Source: Pirellulaceae bacterium
Lineage (GTDB): Bacteria; Planctomycetota; Planctomycetia; Pirellulales; Pirellulaceae
Length of the DNA stretch: 64,000 nucleotides
Direction of reading: 5' to 3'
Assembly (NCBI GenBank): GCA_020852965.1
Contig: JADYZV010000197.1
Location: forward strand, 1 to 64,000
The notes under the pieces are model-generated. The model was not told the origin of the DNA, searched no databases, and saw nothing but the letters and a program-made list of their open reading frames with translations. The position numbers and the translations under genes were made by a program. Shown piece by piece: positions 54,589 through 62,888 of this stretch (position 1 is its first letter; each line of letters starts with the position of its first letter).

Positions 54589-57500
54589 TCAATCGTCGGG
54601 AACCAGACGCAGCCCGAATAGCGCCAGCGCTTCGTTCCCTTCGTAATGATCCTGGCTGGCCATGATGGTCAAACTGACAACCACCCGTGAGCCAGTCGCC
54701 AGTGGAAGATTGCTAGAAGGTGCGGCGTCCAGAGGTAATCCACCAGTCAGCGTTGAAGGCGATCCGGTACCAACGGGAATCGCGATATCGATCAACTGAA
54801 GAGGGTTGGGAGTTGCACCGTTGGTTTTTTCGAATCGGACCGCAGTTGAAGTGCCGGCCCGTAACAATTCAGGAGGATTCGCTTGACCAGCTTGAAGGTC
54901 CTGCAATGAGCTTGCCGAACCACCGCTGGGAACTTGTTGGATGATTACTCGCGCTCGGAATTCTGCACTATTGGTTGTAATCGCATCGCCATCCATGAAA
55001 CCTAGCAGCCCGGTCAAACGCATGTTCTTGGTGAGCGTGATTGGGTAAGCATCAAACCGCAGGCTAATATGGTCACCGACGTTTCTCATGGCGACGTTGG
55101 TGGGATACATGCCAAACTGCAATCCGCTATTAGCAAACTGATTGGTGCTCGACAGTAGCCACGCTCCCACGCCGCTCGCAGCCGGTTTCCCGAAGGCTCG
55201 CCAACGGTTCGCGTCCTCCCCCGAACTCCCGTACCCATCACCGCCCGCTTGAAATCCTGGCGTAACGGACGTTGGTATTTCCGACGTAATCCAGCCTGCT
55301 GGGTCGATGCTGGAATCCGGACCGATTTTCAATCCAAATTCGCTGAAGCTCCAGCCTTGCGGATGAACTGGAACCAATGGCCCGGTCGCAGACAGACCGT
55401 TTGCTAGTGGTCGACCGTTAGCATCAAGGGCGATAACCTCTGGCTCGACGAAGATATGAACAAGTTCCTCAGGCGCTAGGCCCAGAGCTGGATCGGATAG
55501 ATTAATTGCAGGCAAAGAGGCGCTTTCAAGTTTACCTCGGCGCAGAACTTTCTTGTTAGTCAAAAGTATCCGTTTGGCGAGTAGAGTGTTTGGCAGGATC
55601 GCATTCAGGCGGACATCATAGCTAAACACATCAGCAGCATTCGTCTCTTTCCAGCCAACAACGACTTGTTGCCCGTCTATGACTCGCTGCGACTGAAGCT
55701 CATCAATCTGCACATCAGAGATCTGTAGAACCTTCGGAGGGGGCACAACGACCACTCCGCCTCCAGGCCCCGTTGTAGCACCAGTTCCAGGCGATGTACC
55801 AGTTCCTCCTCCTACAAACGTACCACCAGACCCAGGCGCGCTACCCGCTCCAGGCGAACTGCCCTGAACGACCGGTGCTGAATTGTTCGAATTGACGGCT
55901 GCCTGCTGACGTTGATTTAGTAAAGCGGTCAGGATTGGAAGTAGTAGATCGATAGCTGTTGGCCGAGCGCGGCCCCGGCGTCGCGGTGAATTCGAATTTG
56001 AATTTACGGGTGGATTCACTGCGCGGCTCGGCATCTGAAAGACGTAGATCGGCGGCGGCGGAGCGGGGTAGGGCATAGCGCCACCGGCAGATGGTGGTAC
56101 GGATGAGACGGGACTGGATGAGACGGGTCCGGTTGAGGCAATGGGGGGATTCCCAGAAGCAGGGCTACCTAAATCAGTACTTCCGCGTTGAGGTGCTGGA
56201 GTATCGGGACTTTGACCCGACGCGACGGCTGCGAAAGGACTAGGCGTTAGGACCGTTGGCGGTTCGGGCTCAGGCTGGCTAGCCACTGCGGGAACGGAGG
56301 ACGGCGTACGGGGGGCAGCCAGTCGATCGCCGGCGCGCCACATGGGGCGCTCCCGGTCGGAGGTCATTACGTTTTCAACTACCTTTCCGGAATCATCCAC
56401 ATGGGCGGGCGGAAGCAGTTCAATTTGCCCGAGAGTTATGCGGTCATCCAATTCGAGTTCACTGTCGTAGGCCGGTTGATCACCAACCGAGACCAGCACT
56501 CGATCCAGCTTGGCGCGATCGGCCGCTTCGGCAAAACGATGCCCCCCTCCGACCACTCCAATTCCGATTTGCTTGAGATCACTCTCATCGAGAGGATCTC
56601 GCTCCAGGTCGATCGCAGAAATTTGAAAATGATGCGACTCGGGTCCGTTTCGGAGCGGGCTCGTCGACGATGCCAGTTGGTATTTCTTTGCCCCGGCGAG
56701 CAGATAGACGGTATTCAACGTGCCGGACTGGGCCTTCGAGGACGTTACTAGCGTAACGTCAATCGGTTTCATTACCGGCGCGCCGCTTACATCGAACTCT
56801 GCTGCTTGCTCCTCATACCAAGGGTATTGGCCCATCAATCTGCCACCGGCCCACTGGATCGGACCGTCGAGCGACGCGACCTCCGTTCTGGCTGCCTCCC
56901 AATCCAGCTGTTCGGTATCGCTGAGGTAACCGGCGGACGCAAGGGCTTCGTATTCATCAAGCTGATTCACCAATACCTCGCGCCTGGGCAAACTATCGGT
57001 TAGTGTCTGCTCATCTTGAGCCATCACTTCTTCTGGACCGGCATCCACCGAATTGTTCGAGGCGAACAACTGATCATTGATTTCAATGACATAGCCGGCC
57101 AACTTCCAGTCGCTTTGACCAGTCGAGGCAAACCCTATTTTGCTTATGTCACCGACTTTCAAACCCGACAGAAGCTGTGGCGTTGTTCTAAGCACATCGC
57201 TACCAGACTCATCCGGCGCTGCCTCAAACTCAAACCAGGCTTCCTCGCCCGGCTCCAAGTGATCGCGGTCGGCCGGCAAGGAGCTTTTCTGCGCAACGGC
57301 CGAAAAGTCGATTGGGCTCGATGCGCCCAACGGATGAAGCCGTAAAGGAAAACCCAACCCCAAGTGCAACTCCACCGGTTCACCCAGAGCCGCACCATGC
57401 TCGTCGGTTGTGATCGAGACGCGTATCTTCTCAATCGGAATTTCCGATTCAAGATTTCCGAATTGAAAGCCGTTTGCAGATTCGCCGGAGACGGTTGGAG

Positions 57501-58167
57501 CCGGCTCCGGTGGATCGCTCGTCGTTGGTGGCTGCTCCGACGCGATGTCGGCGGCTGGTTTCGAGGCCACGGGTCCGCGTTTGTTCCATTCATTCCAGCC
57601 GAAATAGCCGATTGCACCTACCGCTCCCAGCAGACTGACCAGCGCCAGTGCTTTGCCTGCGGAGAAACCAGCGGAAGATGGGTTTCGCGGTGTCTTTCCC
57701 ACCTGCGTTGCCTCCGGTATGTGGGGGCGAACCTCGCGATCCATGGAAGGTGTCTCCACCAGCATCGGCTCGGCGGGAGAGACTGGCGAGTCAACTTTAA
57801 GCGTGCCGTGATTGGGGCGTTTTACCGGCGACGCTTGGACTAAATCGTCCTGCGGTACACGTTCATCGCGCTTCGCGCGAACGCTATGTTCGCTCCGCAA
57901 ACCTGGCTGGTCCGCTATCGCGGGTGTTGCGAGCGGCGTGCTCGGTGACGATGGTGGTTCCGCAGATGGAGTCGGAACCTGGGGCTCGGACTGGATCGCA
58001 GGCTGTGACGTCTGAGCTTCCACGTCGCGAAGCGTTTGAATGGTCTCCTTGCAGTGATCACATGAATTGACATGCAACAACAAGAGCTCTTGGGCTTCTT
58101 CCAACAACGTGCCTTTTGCATATTTCGCCAAGTGCTTCAGTGGTGGACAGCTTGGTTTTGAGCTCAT
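54589..58167 (-). CDS. Zinc-finger (anti-sigma-type) single-pass membrane protein, 1192 aa (cassette A)
   Basis: This is the first gene of cassette A. It carries Cys7, His32, Cys36 and Cys39 (HVNSCDHC), a long Pro/Ser-rich cytoplasmic linker, and a membrane segment at about 170-190 (ALALVSLLGAVGAIGYFGWN). The outer part has the same two modules as the 1081-residue protein (VELHLGLGFPLRL; DLERDPLDESDLKQIGIGVV; MRLTGLLGFMDGDA; ALFGLRLVPDD at the end). The linker between them contains Gly/Pro/Thr-rich low-complexity sequence (about 750-830). Close overall similarity to the cassette B protein implies duplication. The next gene starts 49 bases downstream. It is a likely anti-sigma partner of the ECF factor at the end of the cassette. 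Confidence 0.82.
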   Translation of the reverse strand: MSSKPSCPPLKHLAKYAKGTLLEEAQELLLLHVNSCDHCKETIQTLRDVEAQTSQPAIQSEPQVPTPSAEPPSSPSTPLATPAIADQPGLRSEHSVRAKRDERVPQDDLVQASPVKRPNHGTLKVDSPVSPAEPMLVETPSMDREVRPHIPEATQVGKTPRNPSSAGFSAGKALALVSLLGAVGAIGYFGWNEWNKRGPVASKPAADIASEQPPTTSDPPEPAPTVSGESANGFQFGNLESEIPIEKIRVSITTDEHGAALGEPVELHLGLGFPLRLHPLGASSPIDFSAVAQKSSLPADRDHLEPGEEAWFEFEAAPDESGSDVLRTTPQLLSGLKVGDISKIGFASTGQSDWKLAGYVIEINDQLFASNNSVDAGPEEVMAQDEQTLTDSLPRREVLVNQLDEYEALASAGYLSDTEQLDWEAARTEVASLDGPIQWAGGRLMGQYPWYEEQAAEFDVSGAPVMKPIDVTLVTSSKAQSGTLNTVYLLAGAKKYQLASSTSPLRNGPESHHFQISAIDLERDPLDESDLKQIGIGVVGGGHRFAEAADRAKLDRVLVSVGDQPAYDSELELDDRITLGQIELLPPAHVDDSGKVVENVMTSDRERPMWRAGDRLAAPRTPSSVPAVASQPEPEPPTVLTPSPFAAVASGQSPDTPAPQRGSTDLGSPASGNPPIASTGPVSSSPVSSVPPSAGGAMPYPAPPPPIYVFQMPSRAVNPPVNSNSNSPRRRGRARPTAIDLLLPILTALLNQRQQAAVNSNNSAPVVQGSSPGAGSAPGSGGTFVGGGTGTSPGTGATTGPGGGVVVVPPPKVLQISDVQIDELQSQRVIDGQQVVVGWKETNAADVFSYDVRLNAILPNTLLAKRILLTNKKVLRRGKLESASLPAINLSDPALGLAPEELVHIFVEPEVIALDANGRPLANGLSATGPLVPVHPQGWSFSEFGLKIGPDSSIDPAGWITSEIPTSVTPGFQAGGDGYGSSGEDANRWRAFGKPAASGVGAWLLSSTNQFANSGLQFGMYPTNVAMRNVGDHISLRFDAYPITLTKNMRLTGLLGFMDGDAITTNSAEFRARVIIQQVPSGGSASSLQDLQAGQANPPELLRAGTSTAVRFEKTNGATPNPLQLIDIAIPVGTGSPSTLTGGLPLDAAPSSNLPLATGSRVVVSLTIMASQDHYEGNEALALFGLRLVPDD

Positions 58168-58476
58168 GGTTGACCTTTAACTTTATGCGTGGCATACCAT
58201 CCCAGGAACACTCACTTCCCAACACCAACTTGACACTTTACCCCAGACTAATGTAGCAGCTCAAACCACCGAAAGTATGGGTGTCCGTTGTCGCAGGAAG
58301 AGAATTTGTTAAGTTTCCGTAAGCTCCGCCGCGTTAGGATTACAGAAAATTCAATTCATTCATCCACATTCCGAATTGAGCACCGAAGCACAAATCAACG
58401 GGCGAAACCACCGGGGCTGTTGGCCACGGTGATTTCAAAACGTTTGCTTGTTTCGGCTCGCCGCAATAAGTTGAAT
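58168..58476. other. Intergenic region upstream of cassette A
   Basis: This region should contain the cassette A promoter, reading to the left, and the 3' untranslated part of the CAP gene. No clear -35/-10 pair or terminator was found, and a short plus-strand frame here is unsupported. Confidence 0.4.
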
Positions 58477-59187
58477 CTACAAAAGAAACATCTGCGTGAA
58501 GTAAACTGCGCCGTCTGATTTGGTCGCTACCCCGATGCCAATTTTTGAAAAGGATCCAAGGATATTTGCTCGATGGCCCGGGCTGTTCATCCATTGTTCG
58601 ACGACCGCTTTGGCATCGCGATCAAAGCGATAGGCCACGTTTTCTGCTCCACCCCGAAAGGCTTCGCCTGCAGTTTGAGCTGCAGATTGAATCCGTGCAT
58701 TGAAACTGTCGTGTCCGAAAGGGACCGCTCCGTTTGCCATACTTTGGCTGTGTTGAGTTGCGAATTGATTCAACACGGGCAGCATAGTCATCGGTGCCAA
58801 GCCGGCGGCGGCCCGTTCCGCGTTCACATACTGGAGGATTTGGCTTGCCAGGTCGTCGACTCGATTGATCTCTCGGTCACTGGCTACAACGTGCGTCTGT
58901 TTTCGCGGGTAATCTTGCAACTGAAACTGTGAGACAACTCGGCCATTTTGCTTGAAAACAAACACGTGTGTCGCATAAGAGGTCCCACCCGTGTTACCGC
59001 CTGGTGGGATGGCGGTGGCGAATTGTTCGACCCCATCATAATCGACCCAATAGAGGTCCACAGGCGAACTGGATTCATTCTGCCAGGTGATGTCTATAGC
59101 GACGTCCCAAGAAGTGGAACGCAGTTCGTTAGCATGCAGCGGCAGGGTCAGGGTCAGGACGGCGAGCGATAGTAAGAAGCGGCACAT
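58477..59187 (-). CDS. Secreted protein with VHL-beta-like and CAP/SCP domains, 236 aa
   Basis: A signal peptide (MCRFLLSLAVLTLTLPLHA) is followed at about 33-90 by a beta domain whose spacing matches the von Hippel-Lindau beta domain: SSPVDLYWVDYDGVEQF, an IPPGG turn, SYATHVFVF. From about 115 to 236 there is a CAP/SCP-PR1 domain with the histidines and glutamate of the family (QHSQSMANG, FGHDSF, GAENVAY, WMNSPGHRANIL, GIGVA). CAP proteins bind lipids or act as extracellular proteases or toxins; the bacterial function is largely unknown. It is divergent from the Ser/Thr kinase gene and lies 310 bases upstream of cassette A on the same strand, so a link to that cassette is possible. Confidence 0.88.
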   Translation of the reverse strand: MCRFLLSLAVLTLTLPLHANELRSTSWDVAIDITWQNESSSPVDLYWVDYDGVEQFATAIPPGGNTGGTSYATHVFVFKQNGRVVSQFQLQDYPRKQTHVVASDREINRVDDLASQILQYVNAERAAAGLAPMTMLPVLNQFATQHSQSMANGAVPFGHDSFNARIQSAAQTAGEAFRGGAENVAYRFDRDAKAVVEQWMNSPGHRANILGSFSKIGIGVATKSDGAVYFTQMFLL

Positions 59188-59525
59188 TTTGTTCTACCTT
59201 CAAAAAAGCAGTTAGGCTGAGTTGCTGAGCGACCAATTCACTCAGACACCATGTACTCGCTGCATTTGCTCCGACTCCCTCATGGGTGAGTTCACTTTTT
59301 TCGATTTTTTTAAACTCCAGACGGTAAGATGGTGGCGGGACTTTTGAATGGTCGCCCAATGGCCTGGGCTTTCAGGCCAAACTTCAACGACACATTGCTT
59401 GCCCACCGTTGCCGAATTCAAATCGATTCACGTCGAAGAACCGTGGTGCGTACGTATCCATATCCATCTATAATTAGGCTGACGCACTTGTCTTATTGGC
59501 TGGCATACGAGCCTGAAGTCGACCT
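59188..59525. other. Divergent intergenic region
   Basis: This region separates the CAP gene (minus) and the kinase gene (plus). I see no RNA gene or repeat, and frames crossing it lack coding character. Confidence 0.4.
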
Positions 59526-61928
59526 ATGAATCTGGAAACCGAACGTAAGATCCGGGCTGAATTCAATGCGGTTTGCGATGCTTTCGAAGACGATTGGTTG
59601 TCGGGAAGTCCGCCTGATATCGGACAAGTCGTTGCCAAGGTTTCCGCTGCGCTTGATCCGGTTCAACTATTTTCAGCTTTGCTAGACCTGGAAATTCACT
59701 ATTGTCAAAAGAACCAGATTCCCATTGACTTTGACAGGATACAGCAGCTCAATCCCAATTTCGGCGCCATCGTGAATGAAAAACGACTGAACATCGACCG
59801 AGCGGGTTTGTCAAACGCTGGTGCGACCGCAGTCCCTAGTTCATCGTCACTCGATGCGTCGAATACGAAAGTTGAACATGCTGATATGACACCCCGCGTC
59901 GGGAGTCATTCAACGGATGAGCGGTTTGTGGCTAACCAATTCTTCGGGCGATATCAAATTCTTTCCGTTTTGGGAAAGGGGGGCATGGGTACGGTTTACT
60001 TGTCCGAAGACAGTCTACTTGGTCGCAAGGTTGCCTTGAAAATTCCGCGATTGCGAGACGCCGACCACGAGACCGTCGAACGTTTCTATCGTGAAGCAAG
60101 AGCGGCTGCTGGAATTCTGCACCGCAATATTTGCCCAGTCTTTGACGTCGGAAAGCTGGACGGCCAACTCTACATCACCATGGCCTACATCGAGGGCGAT
60201 CCACTTTCGAAATACATCAATGCTGACAGACCACCCAGCGCAAGAGACATCGCGATTACAACACGCAAACTGGCGCTGGCACTTGACCATGCTCATCGCG
60301 CAGGCATCGTACATCGCGATCTAAAGCCAGCCAATGTAATGATTGACCGAAGTTCGGAACCTGTGGTAATGGACTTTGGGCTGGCTCTTCAGGATTCCAT
60401 TAAAGATGTGGAGAAACTGACCAGGACCGGAATGATCATGGGTACGCCTGCCTACATGTCACCTGAGCAGATTCGCGATTCGGGGCGAGTCGGACCATCC
60501 GCCGACATCTACTCTCTGGGGGTGATCCTTTTTGAACTACTAACGGGTCGACTGCCGTTTACGGGTAGCATTTTGACGGTCTATTCCCAAATTGTCGTAG
60601 AAGCTCCTCCTCGCCCTTCCTGTATTCGTTCGGGGATCGACCCCGAGCTTGAAGCAATCTGTTTGAAGGCCATGGCCAAAGATCCACGCGAACGGTTCGA
60701 GTCGATGGCGGAATTCGCGGAGTCGCTAAATGGCTTCCTATTCGCCAAAATCATTCCGCCGAAAGACACAATGCAAATCGGCTCTTCGCCAGAGCATGTC
60801 TACGCAACGTCCGACTCCACCCCCGTTCTATCTGCCAGTGAGGTCGAAGCGAGATCAATTCCCCAGCACCCCAGCGCGGGAATCGAGAGTTCGTTGTTGG
60901 CACCATCGAGCAACCCAATACGTAGACATTATTTGCGCTGTCAAGAGAATATATTGAGTTTGCCAACATGGATCTTTGCCACAATCAGCGGTATCCTGGC
61001 TGTGGCGATTTTCGGCGGCTACGTTCTACTTCAGCCAAGTAAACACGAATTAATTCCTGTCGCCGACAAGGAGCTACCTTCTCCTTCGTTGAATCGCGGC
61101 GAGATTCCTGCTCCACCCGCGACTGACGTATTTGATCGACTGAAGCGGGCTGGCGCGGTGATCAGCGTATTGGACTCGCGCAGTGCTCCGTCTGTCGTGA
61201 GGCTAGCACCGGACGCCGATCTAGCCTCAGCCGCCGCACGGATCGTTGAGGTAAACTGTGTCCGTTTTAGCTCCATGACCGACGATGACTTGAAGACGTT
61301 GATTGGACGATGCCCTCAACTTCGCAAGCTCGCCCTCAACGCCTCGCGGATAACTGCTAAAGGTTTTGAACCGCTAGTTGGTTCCAGAGTTGCAGAGCTG
61401 CTAGTTATCCGCAATGATTCATCGCTGAGTTTCGGACATCTTACTCAAATCGGTCGATTGACTGAGCTGCGAGTCCTGGGGCTTTTCGACTGTGGCGTTG
61501 AAGATCAGGGGTTGGCACTGCTGACCGGCCTGAAGAACCTCGAGTCGCTAAACCTAATGTTGAACCCACTAAGCGGCACGGGCTTGGAACTACTCGCAAG
61601 ACTGCCGCATCTCTCAAAACTGTCCCTTTCGGCCACAGCGGAGTCGTCGGTCGGACGGCTTCAATCGGTTGCCGCACTTTCGAGGCTTAGCCATTTGGAA
61701 GTCGGCATCGACGGCCAGACAGATTTGTCGCCACTGGCCAACATGCATTTAGTAAGTCTCAAGTTGCGTGGACCCAAGGTAGAGAATCTTGGTGCGATAC
61801 TTGGAATTCAGCTAGATGAAATCGAATTGACGTATGATGCGAAAATTCACGAAACGGTACTACGGTCCGTGAAGACCTTGCGGACAATTAACGGAAAGCC
61901 GACTGGCACATTCTTTTCCTCGTCATAG
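59526..61928 (+). CDS. Ser/Thr protein kinase with transmembrane segment and C-terminal leucine-rich repeats, 800 aa
   Basis: This is a Hanks-type kinase. An N-terminal planctomycete-type helical region (1-95; FEDDWLSGSPPDIGQVVAKV) precedes the kinase domain (about 140-400). The kinase domain has the Gly loop GKGGMGTVYL, VALK lysine near 171, HRDLKPANVM near 263, MDFGLA near 283 and GTPAYMSPEQ. A membrane segment lies at about 481-503 (WIFATISGILAVAIFGGYVL). Outside it, from about 590 to 760, are leucine-rich repeats (LTELRVLGLFDCGVEDQGLA, LKNLESLNLMLNPLSGTGLE). All catalytic residues seen are intact. It probably couples an external ligand to cytoplasmic phosphorylation. Planctomycete kinases of this type are frequently linked to ECF sigma factors, and one lies 19 kb away, but a direct link is inference. 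Confidence 0.93.
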   Translation: MNLETERKIRAEFNAVCDAFEDDWLSGSPPDIGQVVAKVSAALDPVQLFSALLDLEIHYCQKNQIPIDFDRIQQLNPNFGAIVNEKRLNIDRAGLSNAGATAVPSSSSLDASNTKVEHADMTPRVGSHSTDERFVANQFFGRYQILSVLGKGGMGTVYLSEDSLLGRKVALKIPRLRDADHETVERFYREARAAAGILHRNICPVFDVGKLDGQLYITMAYIEGDPLSKYINADRPPSARDIAITTRKLALALDHAHRAGIVHRDLKPANVMIDRSSEPVVMDFGLALQDSIKDVEKLTRTGMIMGTPAYMSPEQIRDSGRVGPSADIYSLGVILFELLTGRLPFTGSILTVYSQIVVEAPPRPSCIRSGIDPELEAICLKAMAKDPRERFESMAEFAESLNGFLFAKIIPPKDTMQIGSSPEHVYATSDSTPVLSASEVEARSIPQHPSAGIESSLLAPSSNPIRRHYLRCQENILSLPTWIFATISGILAVAIFGGYVLLQPSKHELIPVADKELPSPSLNRGEIPAPPATDVFDRLKRAGAVISVLDSRSAPSVVRLAPDADLASAAARIVEVNCVRFSSMTDDDLKTLIGRCPQLRKLALNASRITAKGFEPLVGSRVAELLVIRNDSSLSFGHLTQIGRLTELRVLGLFDCGVEDQGLALLTGLKNLESLNLMLNPLSGTGLELLARLPHLSKLSLSATAESSVGRLQSVAALSRLSHLEVGIDGQTDLSPLANMHLVSLKLRGPKVENLGAILGIQLDEIELTYDAKIHETVLRSVKTLRTINGKPTGTFFSSS

Positions 61929-62104
61929 TCGATGCGGAGAACTAGTGTTCGAACATTAAGGCTGCAACACAGTTCCATTTTGGAAGGAATCCATCAAACT
62001 GAAATAGTCTAATTCCAAGTCGACGCAAATTGTTTATCGTCTCGCCGGAGGAGACTATTGCGGTCTTGGCGTTAAACCATTTGCAACGCTGCAGCGAGCA
62101 CTCG

Positions 62105-62587
62105 CTAGATCACCACGGGCTTGCCGCGGTTGCGGCGAACGATGACCCATTGACCGCAGTGCATGAGCCAGTGATCTGCCTGCATACGCAACATGGCTCC
62201 ACGCGTCGGTGCGTAACTGACTCCCGTCGGTTCGTCCAGCTCGTCAGGAGTCGAGGCGGCCAGGATGGCCAACGTGCCAGCCCGCTGAGCGCGATAGACT
62301 TCGAGCAGTTCGTCCTTGGTTGCAAATTGGCTAGGATCATCCGAGCCTGCGGTCTCTTTGCCATATTTGGCCGCAAATCCTGCCGGTAGAGCCGGCATTG
62401 CGTCAGCAGAAATGCCGCTCATCATCTGGTGCTCAGAGCAAACCAAGTGCCCGACTTGCCAATTGATATGATTGCACTCTGAATGAGGTCGCTCCATCAA
62501 TTCGGCGTCGTTTAAATCTCCCAAATAGGCCATACCGATCATATCGGCAGACTCCAAACTTCCCTTAATCGCTGCGATTGCATCCAT
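62105..62587 (-). CDS. DinB-family protein
   Basis: This 160-residue protein has a DinB-like four-helix bundle. Candidate metal-binding histidines are in NHINWQVGHLVCSEH (His40, His47) and near the C-terminus in ADHWLMHCGQWVIVRR. DinB-family proteins include thiol-dependent S-transferases that use bacillithiol or mycothiol; the substrate here is unknown. It is cytoplasmic with no signal peptide. It stands alone, convergent with the kinase gene. Family assignment is fairly sure, function is not. Confidence 0.85.
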   Translation of the reverse strand: MDAIAAIKGSLESADMIGMAYLGDLNDAELMERPHSECNHINWQVGHLVCSEHQMMSGISADAMPALPAGFAAKYGKETAGSDDPSQFATKDELLEVYRAQRAGTLAILAASTPDELDEPTGVSYAPTRGAMLRMQADHWLMHCGQWVIVRRNRGKPVVI

Positions 62588-62888
62588 TGTGTTGGCTTTA
62601 CTGTTAAATAGGTAGAATACTGGTAGCGGACGAGGTTACGGGTCCCTGGCACATACGGACTCGTAACCTCGTCCACTCCCTACTGAATGGGACTCGTAAC
62701 CTCTTCCACTACGCTAGGTTATGAAAATGCCGAGCGGTAGAGGCGAGCGGTGTCCTCAAAAGTGACGGTTTGTATTATAACGGTTAGGTTGAGATGGCGG
62801 AGGAGGCATGGCTTGCTAGCGAGCGAGCTTTCGAAAAACCGAAAAACATTAATGATCCGTCGTGAATTAGCTCTACTTGAAGGATGCC
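62588..62888. other. Intergenic region upstream of glycogen phosphorylase
   Basis: This region contains the inverted repeat at 62628-62709. The remainder shows no gene; it should hold promoters for the DinB gene and for glgP, but none is convincing. Confidence 0.4.
62628..62709. repeat. Palindromic GACGAGGTTACG/CGTAACCTCGTC element with a third partial copy
   Basis: The arm 62628-62640 (GGACGAGGTTACG) is perfectly complementary to 62662-62674, separated by 21 bases. A further direct copy of the second arm with one change (GGACTCGTAACCTCTTCCAC) lies at 62690-62709. This looks like another short mobile palindromic repeat between divergent genes. Confidence 0.85.

Noticed and set aside
62030..62389. 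119-residue plus-strand frame
   Set aside because: Antisense to the DinB-family gene with its conserved histidines.
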